20,632 nucleotides of DNA from a virus. The translations under genes and the position numbers were made by a program. The notes below the pieces were generated by a model that did no database searches, was not told the origin of the DNA, and saw nothing but the letters and a program-made list of their open reading frames with translations. The DNA lies in IMG/VR virus record IMGVR_UViG_3300033571_011456, positions 1 through 20,632 of that record. The stretch is one strand, 5' to 3'. Below are positions 10,837-17,511 of this stretch, in pieces; the stretch's first letter is position 1; each line of letters starts with the position of its first letter.

Positions 10837-12053
10837 TAGAAGATCCCCCACTTCTCTCGACGTTTACGCATCAGCACCAAATATCGCTCGTAGGCCGTTG
10901 AACGGTGTGGGCTGAATGACAGCCCCTTGCACCAGTAGTCATTCCTTAGTAGAGCCTTGGCGATGCGCTTCCAGTTGAAATGCCCCTTGGTGATCGGGCC
11001 ATCGTCCGCCATGTCGTCAATCGTCTGGCCCCGATCCAGAAACCACTTGATAAAAATCGTGATCTTGGCCTCGTAATGCTCGCGCGTCTTGACGGGCATC
11101 GAGTCCAGCAGCAATCGCACAAACGATTTCCACGTATGACCGGGTGGCTTGTTGATCTCGAAGTTGCCCAGGATGTTACCGCGCTCTTTGGCGTAGAGCG
11201 CACCAGCATTGGCACCGTTGACCCGGGCCACAATCCTTGCCCACGTTTCCGGCTCAATAACCTGGAACAGCCAGAGCCCTTTGCGCTGATCATCCCCGTA
11301 GGGCTGGCAGATGCGCATCTGGGGCAGAGTCAGGCCTGCCTGGTACATTCGATCGTAGAGCCGGTTGTAGGGCGTTTGAGTCTTTGCGTGATACGTCCAG
11401 AGGTCCGTCTCGTGCCAATCATAGATTGGGTAGATGTTGCAGACCGATGGGCTGATCAGGCTGGTGTAGTTGCGGTCGTCGACCTTTGCACCGTGGCCTG
11501 CAATGGTCCGCCATCGGTTGAGGCTTTCACGTGACCGAATTCCCACAAAGCAAGCGGCCGTCTGCCCTTGCGCATACCAGTCCCCGAAGGCCGGCACAAA
11601 CTCCTCGAACTCCATTGCGTGATGGTAGAATGGGAAAGTGGCGGGATCGGTGATCGCTGTTGCTGGTGGCTGACGGATCCAAGCCTCTTCCTTGCCAGGC
11701 TCCCAGCAAATCCAATGGGAATCAAACTGACTGACGGCGTTTCGGAGATGGATCGGTAAGCAGACCCAATAGGGGGCAATCCAGTCTCGGTATTGATGAA
11801 AACAGGCAAGCGCGTGGTCGACCGTGAGCTTGTACTGTCCCTCGAGGTCGACCAGCAGCACGCCAACTCGACGCTGGCGACGGATCGCTTCCTCCATTAC
11901 CAAATGAAGCATCACGGTCGAGTCCTTGCCAGCGGAAAATGACACGTAGATCCGCTCGAACTGATCAAACGTCCAAGCGATACGTTGGCGCGCGGCCTCC
12001 AGGACGTTGATCCCGAGGCCGCGCTTGATGGGCTTGCAGTTGTCGTGCTTCAT
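10836..12053 (-). CDS. ibrA: IbrA-like PAPS-reductase-family protein
   Basis: The 405-residue protein has a PP-loop ATP pyrophosphatase motif SFSAGKDST (38-46; usual SGGKDS) near its N-terminus, preceded by RIYVSF and followed by VMLHLVMEEA. The middle contains APYWVCLPIHLRNAVSQFDS and WICWEPGKEEAW, and the C-terminus ends in a DUF3440-like helical region (DDGPITKGHFNWKRIAKALL). This is the phosphoadenosine-phosphosulfate-reductase-like family called IbrA. PP-loop enzymes adenylate a substrate before sulfur or nitrogen transfer; what this one acts on is unknown. It is followed by its usual ParB partner and preceded six bases upstream by a 56-residue gene. The alanine in the loop instead of the second glycine is a small departure from the family pattern. 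Confidence 0.85.
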   Translation of the reverse strand: MKHDNCKPIKRGLGINVLEAARQRIAWTFDQFERIYVSFSAGKDSTVMLHLVMEEAIRRQRRVGVLLVDLEGQYKLTVDHALACFHQYRDWIAPYWVCLPIHLRNAVSQFDSHWICWEPGKEEAWIRQPPATAITDPATFPFYHHAMEFEEFVPAFGDWYAQGQTAACFVGIRSRESLNRWRTIAGHGAKVDDRNYTSLISPSVCNIYPIYDWHETDLWTYHAKTQTPYNRLYDRMYQAGLTLPQMRICQPYGDDQRKGLWLFQVIEPETWARIVARVNGANAGALYAKERGNILGNFEINKPPGHTWKSFVRLLLDSMPVKTREHYEAKITIFIKWFLDRGQTIDDMADDGPITKGHFNWKRIAKALLRNDYWCKGLSFSPHRSTAYERYLVLMRKRREKWGIF

Positions 12054-12059
12054 GGTGCC

Positions 12060-12230
12060 TCACGCGATCGTTGCTGCATACTCAGCCGCAAACCGATGCT
12101 CGGCCGTTACATCGTCTTCGCTTTCGGGCTCGCCATCGTCCCACGTGATAAAGTTGCAGTCGCAAGGCCCTTCGTGCTGATCGCAAGGGGTGTTCCAACC
12201 GTTCACGTCGCCCAAGTATTTCTGTGCCAT
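12060..12230 (-). CDS. Small acidic cysteine-containing protein (56 aa)
   Basis: ATG 12230-12228 follows AAAGGAGATACAACG. The product begins MAQKYLGDVNGWNTPCDQHE and includes C16, C23 and C25 (TPCDQHEGPCDCNF) with H19, then a strongly acidic tail. The cysteine and histidine group could hold a metal. It is first in the operon with the ibrA/ibrB-like pair, six bases upstream of ibrA, and directly behind the best promoter in the window. No family is recognised; it may be a third component of that system. Confidence 0.75.
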   Translation of the reverse strand: MAQKYLGDVNGWNTPCDQHEGPCDCNFITWDDGEPESEDDVTAEHRFAAEYAATIA

Positions 12231-12256
12231 CGTTGTATCTCCTTTGGTGTTATATC

Positions 12257-12283
12257 CGGGAGCCCATCTCCCTCTGACAGTGT
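12257..12283 (-). promoter_or_regulatory. Conserved leader element, hairpin copy B
   Basis: All 27 bases match 9843-9869. The transcript from the promoter at 12286-12313 is expected to begin near GTCAG at about 12279, right before the GGGAG/CTCCC stem, as at the other two promoters with this element. Confidence 0.75.
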
Positions 12284-12285
12284 TG

Positions 12286-12313
12286 ATTATATATAGTTCT
12301 TTACGCTTGTCAA
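12286..12313 (-). promoter_or_regulatory. Near-consensus promoter of the ibrAB operon
   Basis: TTGACA at 12313-12308 and a perfect TATAAT at 12291-12286 are 16 bases apart. The shared operator motif is present as TTGACA-AGCGT-AAAGA (site 12298-12313), with two changes from CAAGC. Confidence 0.85.
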
Positions 12314-12328
12314 CAACTATTTTACAAC

Positions 12329-12355
12329 AAGGGAAGATTTTTTTACCCTTCCCTT
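12329..12355 (-). other. Hairpin after gmd
   Basis: AAGGGAAG (12329-12336) and CTTCCCTT (12348-12355) form a perfect 8-bp stem with an 11-base A/T-rich loop, 28 bases past the gmd stop. On the minus strand no long T run follows it, so it may be a weak terminator or an mRNA 3' end. Confidence 0.5.
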
Positions 12356-12382
12356 AAGTCTCGTAATCTCAACGGGTTACGG

Positions 12383-13345
12383 TTACAGCTCAGCGTTCAC
12401 CATCATCTCCACAAGCTCTTGGAACCCGACTCTCGGCGCCCAGCCCAGCATTTTACGTGCCTTTTGGGAATTGCCTACCAGGTGATCCACCTCAGTCGGG
12501 CGGGTGTATCGTGGGTCCACCTCGACGTATTGCGTCCAGTCCAATCCCAGATAGCCAAAGGCCTCGTCCAGGAACTCGCGCACCGAGTGACTCTGCCCTG
12601 TCGCCACGACGTAATCACCGGCCTGATCCTGTTGCAGCATCAGCCACATGGCCTCGACGTAGTCACCCGCGAAGCCCCAATCACGCCGGGCGTCCAGATT
12701 GCCCAAGTAGAGCCTGGTCTGCCTTCCGAGATAGATCCGGGCGACCGCCCTTGCAATCTTCCGCGTGACGAAGGTCTCGCCTCGCCGTGGGCTTTCGTGG
12801 TTGAACAGGATGCCATTGCACGCAAAGAGCCCGTAGGCCTCTCGATAGTTCACCGTCGCCCAGTATGCCGCTAGCTTCCCAACGGCGTATGGGCTGCGCG
12901 GCTGGAATGGCGTGGCCTCCGATTGTGGCGGCGGCGCATTCCCGAACAGCTCAGAGGACGACGCCTGATAGAACCGGGAAGGGAAGCCCGCCTGCCGGAT
13001 CGCTTCCAACAGCCTGATCGCACCCAGCCCGGCGACGTCTACCGTGTACTCTGGCAGATCGAAGCTGGTCCGGACGTGCGATTGTGCTGCCAGGTTGTAG
13101 ATCTCATCTGGCTGTACTTCCCGCAGGATCCGGGCGAGTGAGCTGCCATCTGTCAGATCACCATAGACCAGTCGCAGCCTTGCGCCCTCCTCGTGCGGGT
13201 CCTCATATAGGTGATCGATGCGCGACGTATTGAGGCTGCTCGACCGCCTCACGATCCCAAACACCTCATAGTCCTTGCTGAGTAGCAGCTCGGCCAAGTA
13301 GCTTCCATCCTGCCCGGTGATCCCCGTGATCAATGCCTTCTTCAT
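12383..13345 (-). CDS. gmd: GDP-mannose 4,6-dehydratase
   Basis: The start ATG 13345-13343 follows GAGGAGG. The 320-residue protein begins [20 protein letters not shown] with the Rossmann GxxGxxG motif, then [10 protein letters not shown] (61-70), [12 protein letters not shown] (84-95) and SSSELFG (129-135) with E132. The catalytic pair Y153/K157 lies in SPYAVGK, and [16 protein letters not shown] follows. These identify the short-chain dehydrogenase that turns GDP-mannose into GDP-4-keto-6-deoxymannose, the first step to GDP-fucose and related sugars. It is somewhat shorter than the E. coli enzyme but complete. The gene is isolated, with no sugar partner genes in the window. It probably alters host surface polysaccharide or supplies a sugar for phage DNA or virion modification. 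It is transcribed away from the lysis genes. Confidence 0.93.
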   Translation of the reverse strand: MKKALITGITGQDGSYLAELLLSKDYEVFGIVRRSSSLNTSRIDHLYEDPHEEGARLRLVYGDLTDGSSLARILREVQPDEIYNLAAQSHVRTSFDLPEYTVDVAGLGAIRLLEAIRQAGFPSRFYQASSSELFGNAPPPQSEATPFQPRSPYAVGKLAAYWATVNYREAYGLFACNGILFNHESPRRGETFVTRKIARAVARIYLGRQTRLYLGNLDARRDWGFAGDYVEAMWLMLQQDQAGDYVVATGQSHSVREFLDEAFGYLGLDWTQYVEVDPRYTRPTEVDHLVGNSQKARKMLGWAPRVGFQELVEMMVNAEL

Positions 13346-13366
13346 AGATAGCCTCCTCGATTTGAT

Positions 13367-13461
13367 ATAGTGGCCCTTGTGGCCATTTTGGTGACGCCAA
13401 CAAATAGGCCACCAGTGGCCCATTTCCCGCACGTACGGAATATAGGCCACTTGTGGCCCAC
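13367..13461. promoter_or_regulatory. Three spaced GTGGCC operator-like sites between divergent arms
   Basis: The sites begin with ATAG at 13367, 13404 and 13442, so they are 37 and 38 bases apart. Sites 2 and 3 contain 14-base inverted repeats GGCCAC-CA-GTGGCC (13407-13420) and GGCCAC-TT-GTGGCC (13445-13458). Site 1 is an altered form with two GTGGCC half-sites in the same direction. They fill the 126-base gap between gmd (minus) and the endolysin gene (plus). No good -35/-10 pair is seen for either direction, so activator-driven promoters are likely. Confidence 0.6.
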
Positions 13462-13471
13462 TGGAGATTAT

Positions 13472-14059
13472 ATGCCCGAACTACCAATCCTTGTCACGTG
13501 GGATCAATTCGTCGAAATATGCAAGCCCACGCCTCAGCGAGCCCTGCGGGAAGTATGGGGCCCACTAAACCACAACCTGCACGTCTGGGGCATCAATACT
13601 CGGCCACGTGTGGCCTCTTTTCTCGGTCAGGTGTGCCACGAATCGGGCAATATGCGATTCTTGCGCGAGATCTGGGGCCCAACGCCGCAACAGCTGCGAT
13701 ACGAGCCGGGAACGTCCCTCGCCCGAACGCTGGGAAACACCGAGCCGGGTGACGGAGAGCGCTTCCGTGGCCGTGGCCTGATTCAGATCACGGGACGCTC
13801 GAACTATGCGCAAGTCTCACGAGCGCTTGACTACGACTTCCTCGCCGATCCGGTGGCCCTTGAACAACCTGCCTACGCTGTGGCCTCTGCCTGCTGGTTT
13901 TGGTCCACACGTGGCCTGAATGAGATCGCCGATCTCAACACCGAGGACGCCTATCGCCGGATCACGCGACGGATCAATGGTGGCCTCAATGGCTGGGCGG
14001 ATCGGCTTGAACGCTGGTATCGGATCCAACAAATACTGTCGGAATCTGCTATAGACTGA
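13472..14059 (+). CDS. Endolysin, GH19 chitinase-like lysozyme
   Basis: ATG 13472 follows GGAG at five bases. The 195-residue protein matches phage GH19 endolysins: [20 protein letters not shown] (residues 48-67) with catalytic glutamate 57 in HESG, then [20 protein letters not shown] and the C-terminal [13 protein letters not shown]. These enzymes cleave the glycan backbone of peptidoglycan. There is no signal peptide, so release to the cell wall probably needs the holin encoded next. It is the first gene of the plus arm and the operator-like sites lie directly upstream. Confidence 0.92.
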   Translation: MPELPILVTWDQFVEICKPTPQRALREVWGPLNHNLHVWGINTRPRVASFLGQVCHESGNMRFLREIWGPTPQQLRYEPGTSLARTLGNTEPGDGERFRGRGLIQITGRSNYAQVSRALDYDFLADPVALEQPAYAVASACWFWSTRGLNEIADLNTEDAYRRITRRINGGLNGWADRLERWYRIQQILSESAID

Positions 14060-14088
14060 CGATGGACGAAATTTCTCAGGAGGTGCAA

Positions 14089-14424
14089 GTGTCGAAATTT
14101 ATTGCGGTGCTCGGAGTAATCACGGCTGTGGCCTTTGCCATCGCCCCACAATTCGATCTGCTCAACCCAACTGTGGCCCCGTGGCTGATGCTCGTCGGCA
14201 CGGCTACCGCGGCTGTTGCCGGTGCTCTCACCAAGTTCGGGAAGGACCATCCGTCTGTGGCCCTGATCGGCGTCGGGATCGCTCTGGCCTCTGTGGTCGC
14301 CGGTGCGGTCGATATGCTTCCCGCCCAGGTGGTGCAGATCGCTGGAATCGTCGGGACGGCACTGGCTGCTCTCGGCAAGTCTATTTTCCCGGTCTTCGCT
14401 GAAGACCAAGAGGAGGCAGAGTGA
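14089..14424 (+). CDS. Holin-like membrane protein (111 aa)
   Basis: I choose GTG 14089 because AGGAGG lies five bases upstream; an ATG at 14062 adds nine residues but has no such site. The product has hydrophobic segments near residues 3-19, 31-47, 57-75 and 81-96 and a short acidic tail (EDQEEAE). Size, segment number and place right after the endolysin fit a holin, which would open the membrane for the lysin. The assignment rests on topology and position; sequence similarity to a named holin family is not evident to me. Its stop overlaps the next GTG start (GTGA). Confidence 0.75.
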   Translation: MSKFIAVLGVITAVAFAIAPQFDLLNPTVAPWLMLVGTATAAVAGALTKFGKDHPSVALIGVGIALASVVAGAVDMLPAQVVQIAGIVGTALAALGKSIFPVFAEDQEEAE

Positions 14425-14906
14425 ACCCAACACGAACCCATCGAATCTTTCTGGCCACAAGCCTCGCGCTGGCTCTTGTGGTCACTGCTGCTTGCGACAA
14501 GAGCAAAGAATACGCGAAGATGAACGCCCGCCTTGCCGGGTATATCCAAGTGGGCCTCGAGCTCGTCGACCGCCAGACGTCCGCTGGCCAGATGTCAGCC
14601 GGTACCGGACTGGCCATCGTCAACGCCCTCTCGACTGTCAACACGATCAACGGTGAGCTGATCGCTGAATCCAAGAAGTACCTCAGCCCGGATGGCTCGA
14701 AGCTCGTTTTCGATCCTGCTGGGAAGGCCAAGGTCCTGCAGATCGTCGCATCGGGCAAGACGATCGTCGTCAACCTGATCGAGTCTGACGCCTTTGCCTC
14801 AATGGATCCTGCCAAGCGGAAGGAATGGATTGACTTGCTCAATAACCTGACAATGACCCTCGACACTCTCGGTGAGGTTGTGAAAGCTGCCAAGGAGGCC
14901 CAGTGA
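14421..14906 (+). CDS. Putative lipoprotein (161 aa)
   Basis: GTG 14421 follows GAGGAGG and overlaps the holin stop. The N-terminus (RTHRIFLATSLALALVVTAAC) is a signal peptide with cysteine 25 after TAA, an acceptable though not ideal lipobox. The mature part is helical: GYIQVGLELVDRQTSAGQMS, then ESKKYLSPDGSKL and a C-terminal amphipathic helix (LLNNLTMTLDTLGEVVKAAK). In the lysis cassette it could act as an outer-membrane spanin component, but it is longer than typical Rz1 proteins. It could also be a general phage lipoprotein. The lipid anchor is fairly likely; the role is inferred. Confidence 0.7.
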   Translation: MNPTRTHRIFLATSLALALVVTAACDKSKEYAKMNARLAGYIQVGLELVDRQTSAGQMSAGTGLAIVNALSTVNTINGELIAESKKYLSPDGSKLVFDPAGKAKVLQIVASGKTIVVNLIESDAFASMDPAKRKEWIDLLNNLTMTLDTLGEVVKAAKEAQ

Positions 14907-15091
14907 ATAACCTGACGAATATCCTCAACCTTGTGACGTGGTCCGCTCTTCAGCTCGTCCGGGAAATCCTGCGAGAGTCTTCCCGCTCGGGCAAGTCAAT
15001 CGAGCAGCTTCTCGACGAGGCTGAAAAGCAAACCCAACTCAACGACGATCTGATCGAGTCCCTCCGCGATCGGCTGATGGGCTTCGATTAA
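14903..15091 (+). CDS. Small helical protein in the lysis cassette (62 aa)
   Basis: GTG 14903 follows AAGGAGGCCCA and overlaps the previous stop as GTGA, the second such coupling in a row. The product begins MNNLTNILNLVTWSALQLVR, has a mildly hydrophobic first helix and a charged second one (KSIEQLLDEAEKQTQLNDDL). No family is recognised. Coupling to the holin and lipoprotein genes suggests a lysis accessory role. Confidence 0.7.
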   Translation: MNNLTNILNLVTWSALQLVREILRESSRSGKSIEQLLDEAEKQTQLNDDLIESLRDRLMGFD

Positions 15092-15100
15092 CCCAGTTAT

Positions 15101-15158
15101 GGGCGGGCCGCTGGTGGCGTAATAGCCTCGCGCCGGATGGGACCAGCAATGCCCGCCC
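15101..15158 (+). terminator. Long nested hairpin, probable end of the lysis transcript
   Basis: Nested arms pair GGGCGGG (15101-15107) with CCCGCCC (15152-15158), GCTGGT (15110-15115) with ACCAGC (15142-15147), and GGCG (15116-15119) with CGCC (15131-15134). TCCTTTTCC follows, a short T-rich tail. It lies just after the 62-residue gene. It may reduce transcription between lysis and packaging genes or act as a processing site. Confidence 0.55.
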
Positions 15159-15197
15159 TCCTTTTCCTATAGGTGCCCCTAGATGGAGAAAGACCCA

Positions 15198-15461
15198 ATG
15201 GCGACAGGCGGATGGTTCGAGCATATCGTTGGAGCGGTGATAGGTGCCTGTGTAGGCTGGGTGATCTCTTCCTTCACGAAGGCATCCCGCAGCGAATTGA
15301 CCCAACTTCAAATTCAACTTGAAACGGATCTTGAGCGACTAGAGGCGAAGCTCGAGGGCAAGATGGACAGGCAAGAGTTCCGGGATGCTGTCTCGATGAT
15401 CCAGACGCAACTGGCGCAGATCAATTCCGTCTTGATGCGTCGCACCCGTGACCCGATGTAG
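15198..15461 (+). CDS. Membrane-anchored coiled-coil protein (87 aa)
   Basis: ATG 15198 is preceded by GGAGAA nine bases upstream; an ATG at 15183 is also possible, adding MEKDP. The product begins MATGGWFEHIVGAVIGACVG with one transmembrane helix (about residues 8-26). A charged heptad-like helix follows (ELTQLQIQLETDLERLEAKL and the rest to about residue 80). One membrane anchor plus a coiled coil is the layout of an inner-membrane spanin or an XhlA-like accessory protein, but the family is not certain. It stands between the lysis cassette and the packaging genes. Confidence 0.7.
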   Translation: MATGGWFEHIVGAVIGACVGWVISSFTKASRSELTQLQIQLETDLERLEAKLEGKMDRQEFRDAVSMIQTQLAQINSVLMRRTRDPM

Positions 15462-15474
15462 TATTCAAGAGGCT

Positions 15475-15921
15475 ATGAGCAAACGTAAACCAGACTGGAA
15501 AAACAGAATCATCGAATACGGCGAAATGCCGGCCAACCAATACCTCGCCCACGAACTCAACGCGCGACGACATCCCGGCAAACAAAGAGAGGCGCTGATC
15601 GGATCCCTCAATGAAGTGGGATGGGTCGCGCCTGTTATTGTTTCCGCACGTACCGGCAAGCTGCTCGACGGCCACGCCCGCATTGAAGAGACGATCACCA
15701 AGGACGAGAACGCACCGGTGCCCTTCGTCAAAGTCGATGTCAGCGAGAACGAAGAGCGCACCATCCTCCCCTATCTCGGCTCTGGTAGTACGATGGTTGC
15801 CGCTCAGAAGATGGGCCGCAAGTGCTATGGATTTGAAATGTCGATCGACTACTGCGCCATAATCATCGAGCGGATGGCGACCACCTTCCCGGCATTGGAG
15901 ATTGAACGCCATGCCAAGTAA
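15475..15921 (+). CDS. ParB-domain fused to a DNA methyltransferase C-terminal fragment
   Basis: ATG 15475 follows AAGAGGCT. Residues 1-97 are a ParB-like nuclease domain (LIGSLNEVGWVAPVIVSART, then GKLLDGHARIEE, ENEERTIL). Residues 99-135 are the SAM-binding motif end of an N6-adenine/N4-cytosine methyltransferase (PYLGSGSTMVAAQKMGRKCY, FEMSIDYCAIIIERM). Full-length phage ParB-methylase fusions have a catalytic DPPY/NPPY domain between these two parts; here it is absent and the frame is intact across the junction at residues 98-99. So the protein should not methylate DNA by itself. It could be a deletion remnant or a small SAM-binding regulator. It overlaps TerS by 11 bases and is the gene right before packaging. 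Confidence 0.8.
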   Translation: MSKRKPDWKNRIIEYGEMPANQYLAHELNARRHPGKQREALIGSLNEVGWVAPVIVSARTGKLLDGHARIEETITKDENAPVPFVKVDVSENEERTILPYLGSGSTMVAAQKMGRKCYGFEMSIDYCAIIIERMATTFPALEIERHAK

Positions 15922-16315
15922 GAAGCAGCCAACCAAAGCAACACCAAAAAAGAGCAAGGGCAAGGCACCGCGCAATCCCGACTGGCAAGCCAAGTTCCTT
16001 GAGATCTTCGGCATGTCGATGAACGTCGTCCTGTCGGCCAAAGGCGCTGGTGTCGATCGAACGACGATCTATCGAGAGAGGCAACGGAACCCAGACTTTG
16101 CCGCAGCATATGAAGAGGCACGACAAGAGGCCATTGAGCGACTCGAAGCGGAAGCGTACAAGCGGGCTCAGAGCGTGAGCGATACGCTGCTGATCTTCCT
16201 GCTCAAGTCGCATCGTCCAGAAGTCTACCGCGAGAATATGAACCAGCAACATTCCGGGACTGTAGAGATAATCATCAAGCGTGAAGACAGACGCAACACC
16301 ACAAGTCAAAATTGA
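15911..16315 (+). CDS. terS: Terminase small subunit
   Basis: I start at ATG 15911, ten bases after GGAGA. The 134-residue product has a lysine-rich N-terminus (MPSKKQPTKATPKKSKGKAP), an HTH (MSMNVVLSAKGAGVDRTTIY and RERQRNPDFAAAYEEA) and a helical oligomer region (AIERLEAEAYKRAQ). This order is usual for small terminase subunits that recognise the packaging site on phage DNA. It lies directly before and overlaps terL by 35 bases, as is common. The assignment is based on architecture and position. Confidence 0.82.
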   Translation: MPSKKQPTKATPKKSKGKAPRNPDWQAKFLEIFGMSMNVVLSAKGAGVDRTTIYRERQRNPDFAAAYEEARQEAIERLEAEAYKRAQSVSDTLLIFLLKSHRPEVYRENMNQQHSGTVEIIIKREDRRNTTSQN

Positions 16316-17510
16316 GGTAACGCTACCGACGCTGCATCCAGAGCAGCAACGGATCGTCGACGAGGCACGCCGTTTCAACGTGCTTGCCTGTGGTAGGCGC
16401 TTCGGGAAGACAATGCTGGGCATCGATCTTTTGATTGATCGAGCGCTTGATGGCTACCCTGTCGGCTGGTTCTCACCGCAATACCCAATGCTTGTCGACG
16501 TCTGGAAAGAGATCAAGCGGCTGACGTTGCCTCTACAGGCTCGGGTGTCTGTGCAAGAACACCGGATTGAGCTGATCACGGGTGGCGTTATCGATTGCTG
16601 GTCGCTGGCGGCTGTCGAATCGGCCCGTGGCCGGAAGTACGCGCGAGTGGTGATCGATGAAGCTGCAATGGTGCCGAACCTGGACGACGCGTGGCAGGCG
16701 GTGATCCGGCCTACGCTGTCCGACTATCAAGGCGACGCCTACTTTCTCTCGACGCCCAAGGGCCTCAACTTCTTCCATCATTGCTATTCTCGCGGAATGG
16801 ATGCCTCACAAGGCGATTGGATGGCGTGGCACGCACGGACCACAGACAACCCATACATCAGTCCTGAGGAGGTGGAGGCGGCGCGTCAAGAGCTGCCTGA
16901 GCAGGTATTTCAACAGGAATACCTGGCCGAGTTCCTGCAGAATGAGGGCGCGGTGTTTCGTGGGATCGATGAGTGTCTCACGCACGATCCGACAACACCA
17001 GAACAGCACGCGGGCCACGAGACGGTGGCGGGCGTCGACTGGGGGCAGCAGAATGACTTCACGGCGATCAGTGTGATCTGCCGGACGTGTCGCCGAGAGG
17101 TGGCGCTTGATCGGTTCAATCGCATTGAGTGGGCATTCCAGCGGGCCCGGCTCACCGAGATCATCCGCGAGTGGAAGGTAACGGCTGTGATCGCAGAATC
17201 CAATTCGATAGGCCAGCCGAACTTGGAAGCGCTCATTCTTGAAGGGCTGCCCGTGCGCGGCTTCGCGACGACGAGCGCGAGTAAATCACCGCTGATCCAA
17301 TCACTTGCTCTGGCGTTGGAGCGTCGCGAATGCCGGTGGCTTGCCAATGAGACGGCACGCCTTGAGCTGCTGGCCTATGAGGCGAACGTCAACAAAACGA
17401 CGGGGCGAATATCCTACTCGGCACCAAGCGGAGGCCACGACGACACCGTGATGGCGAGAGCGCTGGCGTGGAAGGCCTGTCTCGATGGTGGCTTCGGCAA
17501 CGCATACTGA
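16281..17510 (+). CDS. terL: Terminase large subunit
   Basis: The 409-residue protein has the ATPase Walker A ACGRRFGKT (36-44) and Walker B ARVVIDEAA (121-129) with E127. A FLSTPKG coupling motif follows. The RNase H-like nuclease acids are GVDWGQQNDF (D253), IAESNSIG (E306) and GGHDDTVMA (D387/D388). It cuts and translocates DNA into the prohead, using ATP, together with TerS and the portal. Length and order are typical of compact siphovirus-type terminases. The best start is GTG 16281, inside terS, with a weak ribosome binding site; no better one is seen before the conserved core. Confidence 0.95.
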   Translation: MKTDATPQVKIEVTLPTLHPEQQRIVDEARRFNVLACGRRFGKTMLGIDLLIDRALDGYPVGWFSPQYPMLVDVWKEIKRLTLPLQARVSVQEHRIELITGGVIDCWSLAAVESARGRKYARVVIDEAAMVPNLDDAWQAVIRPTLSDYQGDAYFLSTPKGLNFFHHCYSRGMDASQGDWMAWHARTTDNPYISPEEVEAARQELPEQVFQQEYLAEFLQNEGAVFRGIDECLTHDPTTPEQHAGHETVAGVDWGQQNDFTAISVICRTCRREVALDRFNRIEWAFQRARLTEIIREWKVTAVIAESNSIGQPNLEALILEGLPVRGFATTSASKSPLIQSLALALERRECRWLANETARLELLAYEANVNKTTGRISYSAPSGGHDDTVMARALAWKACLDGGFGNAY

Positions 17511-17511
17511 T

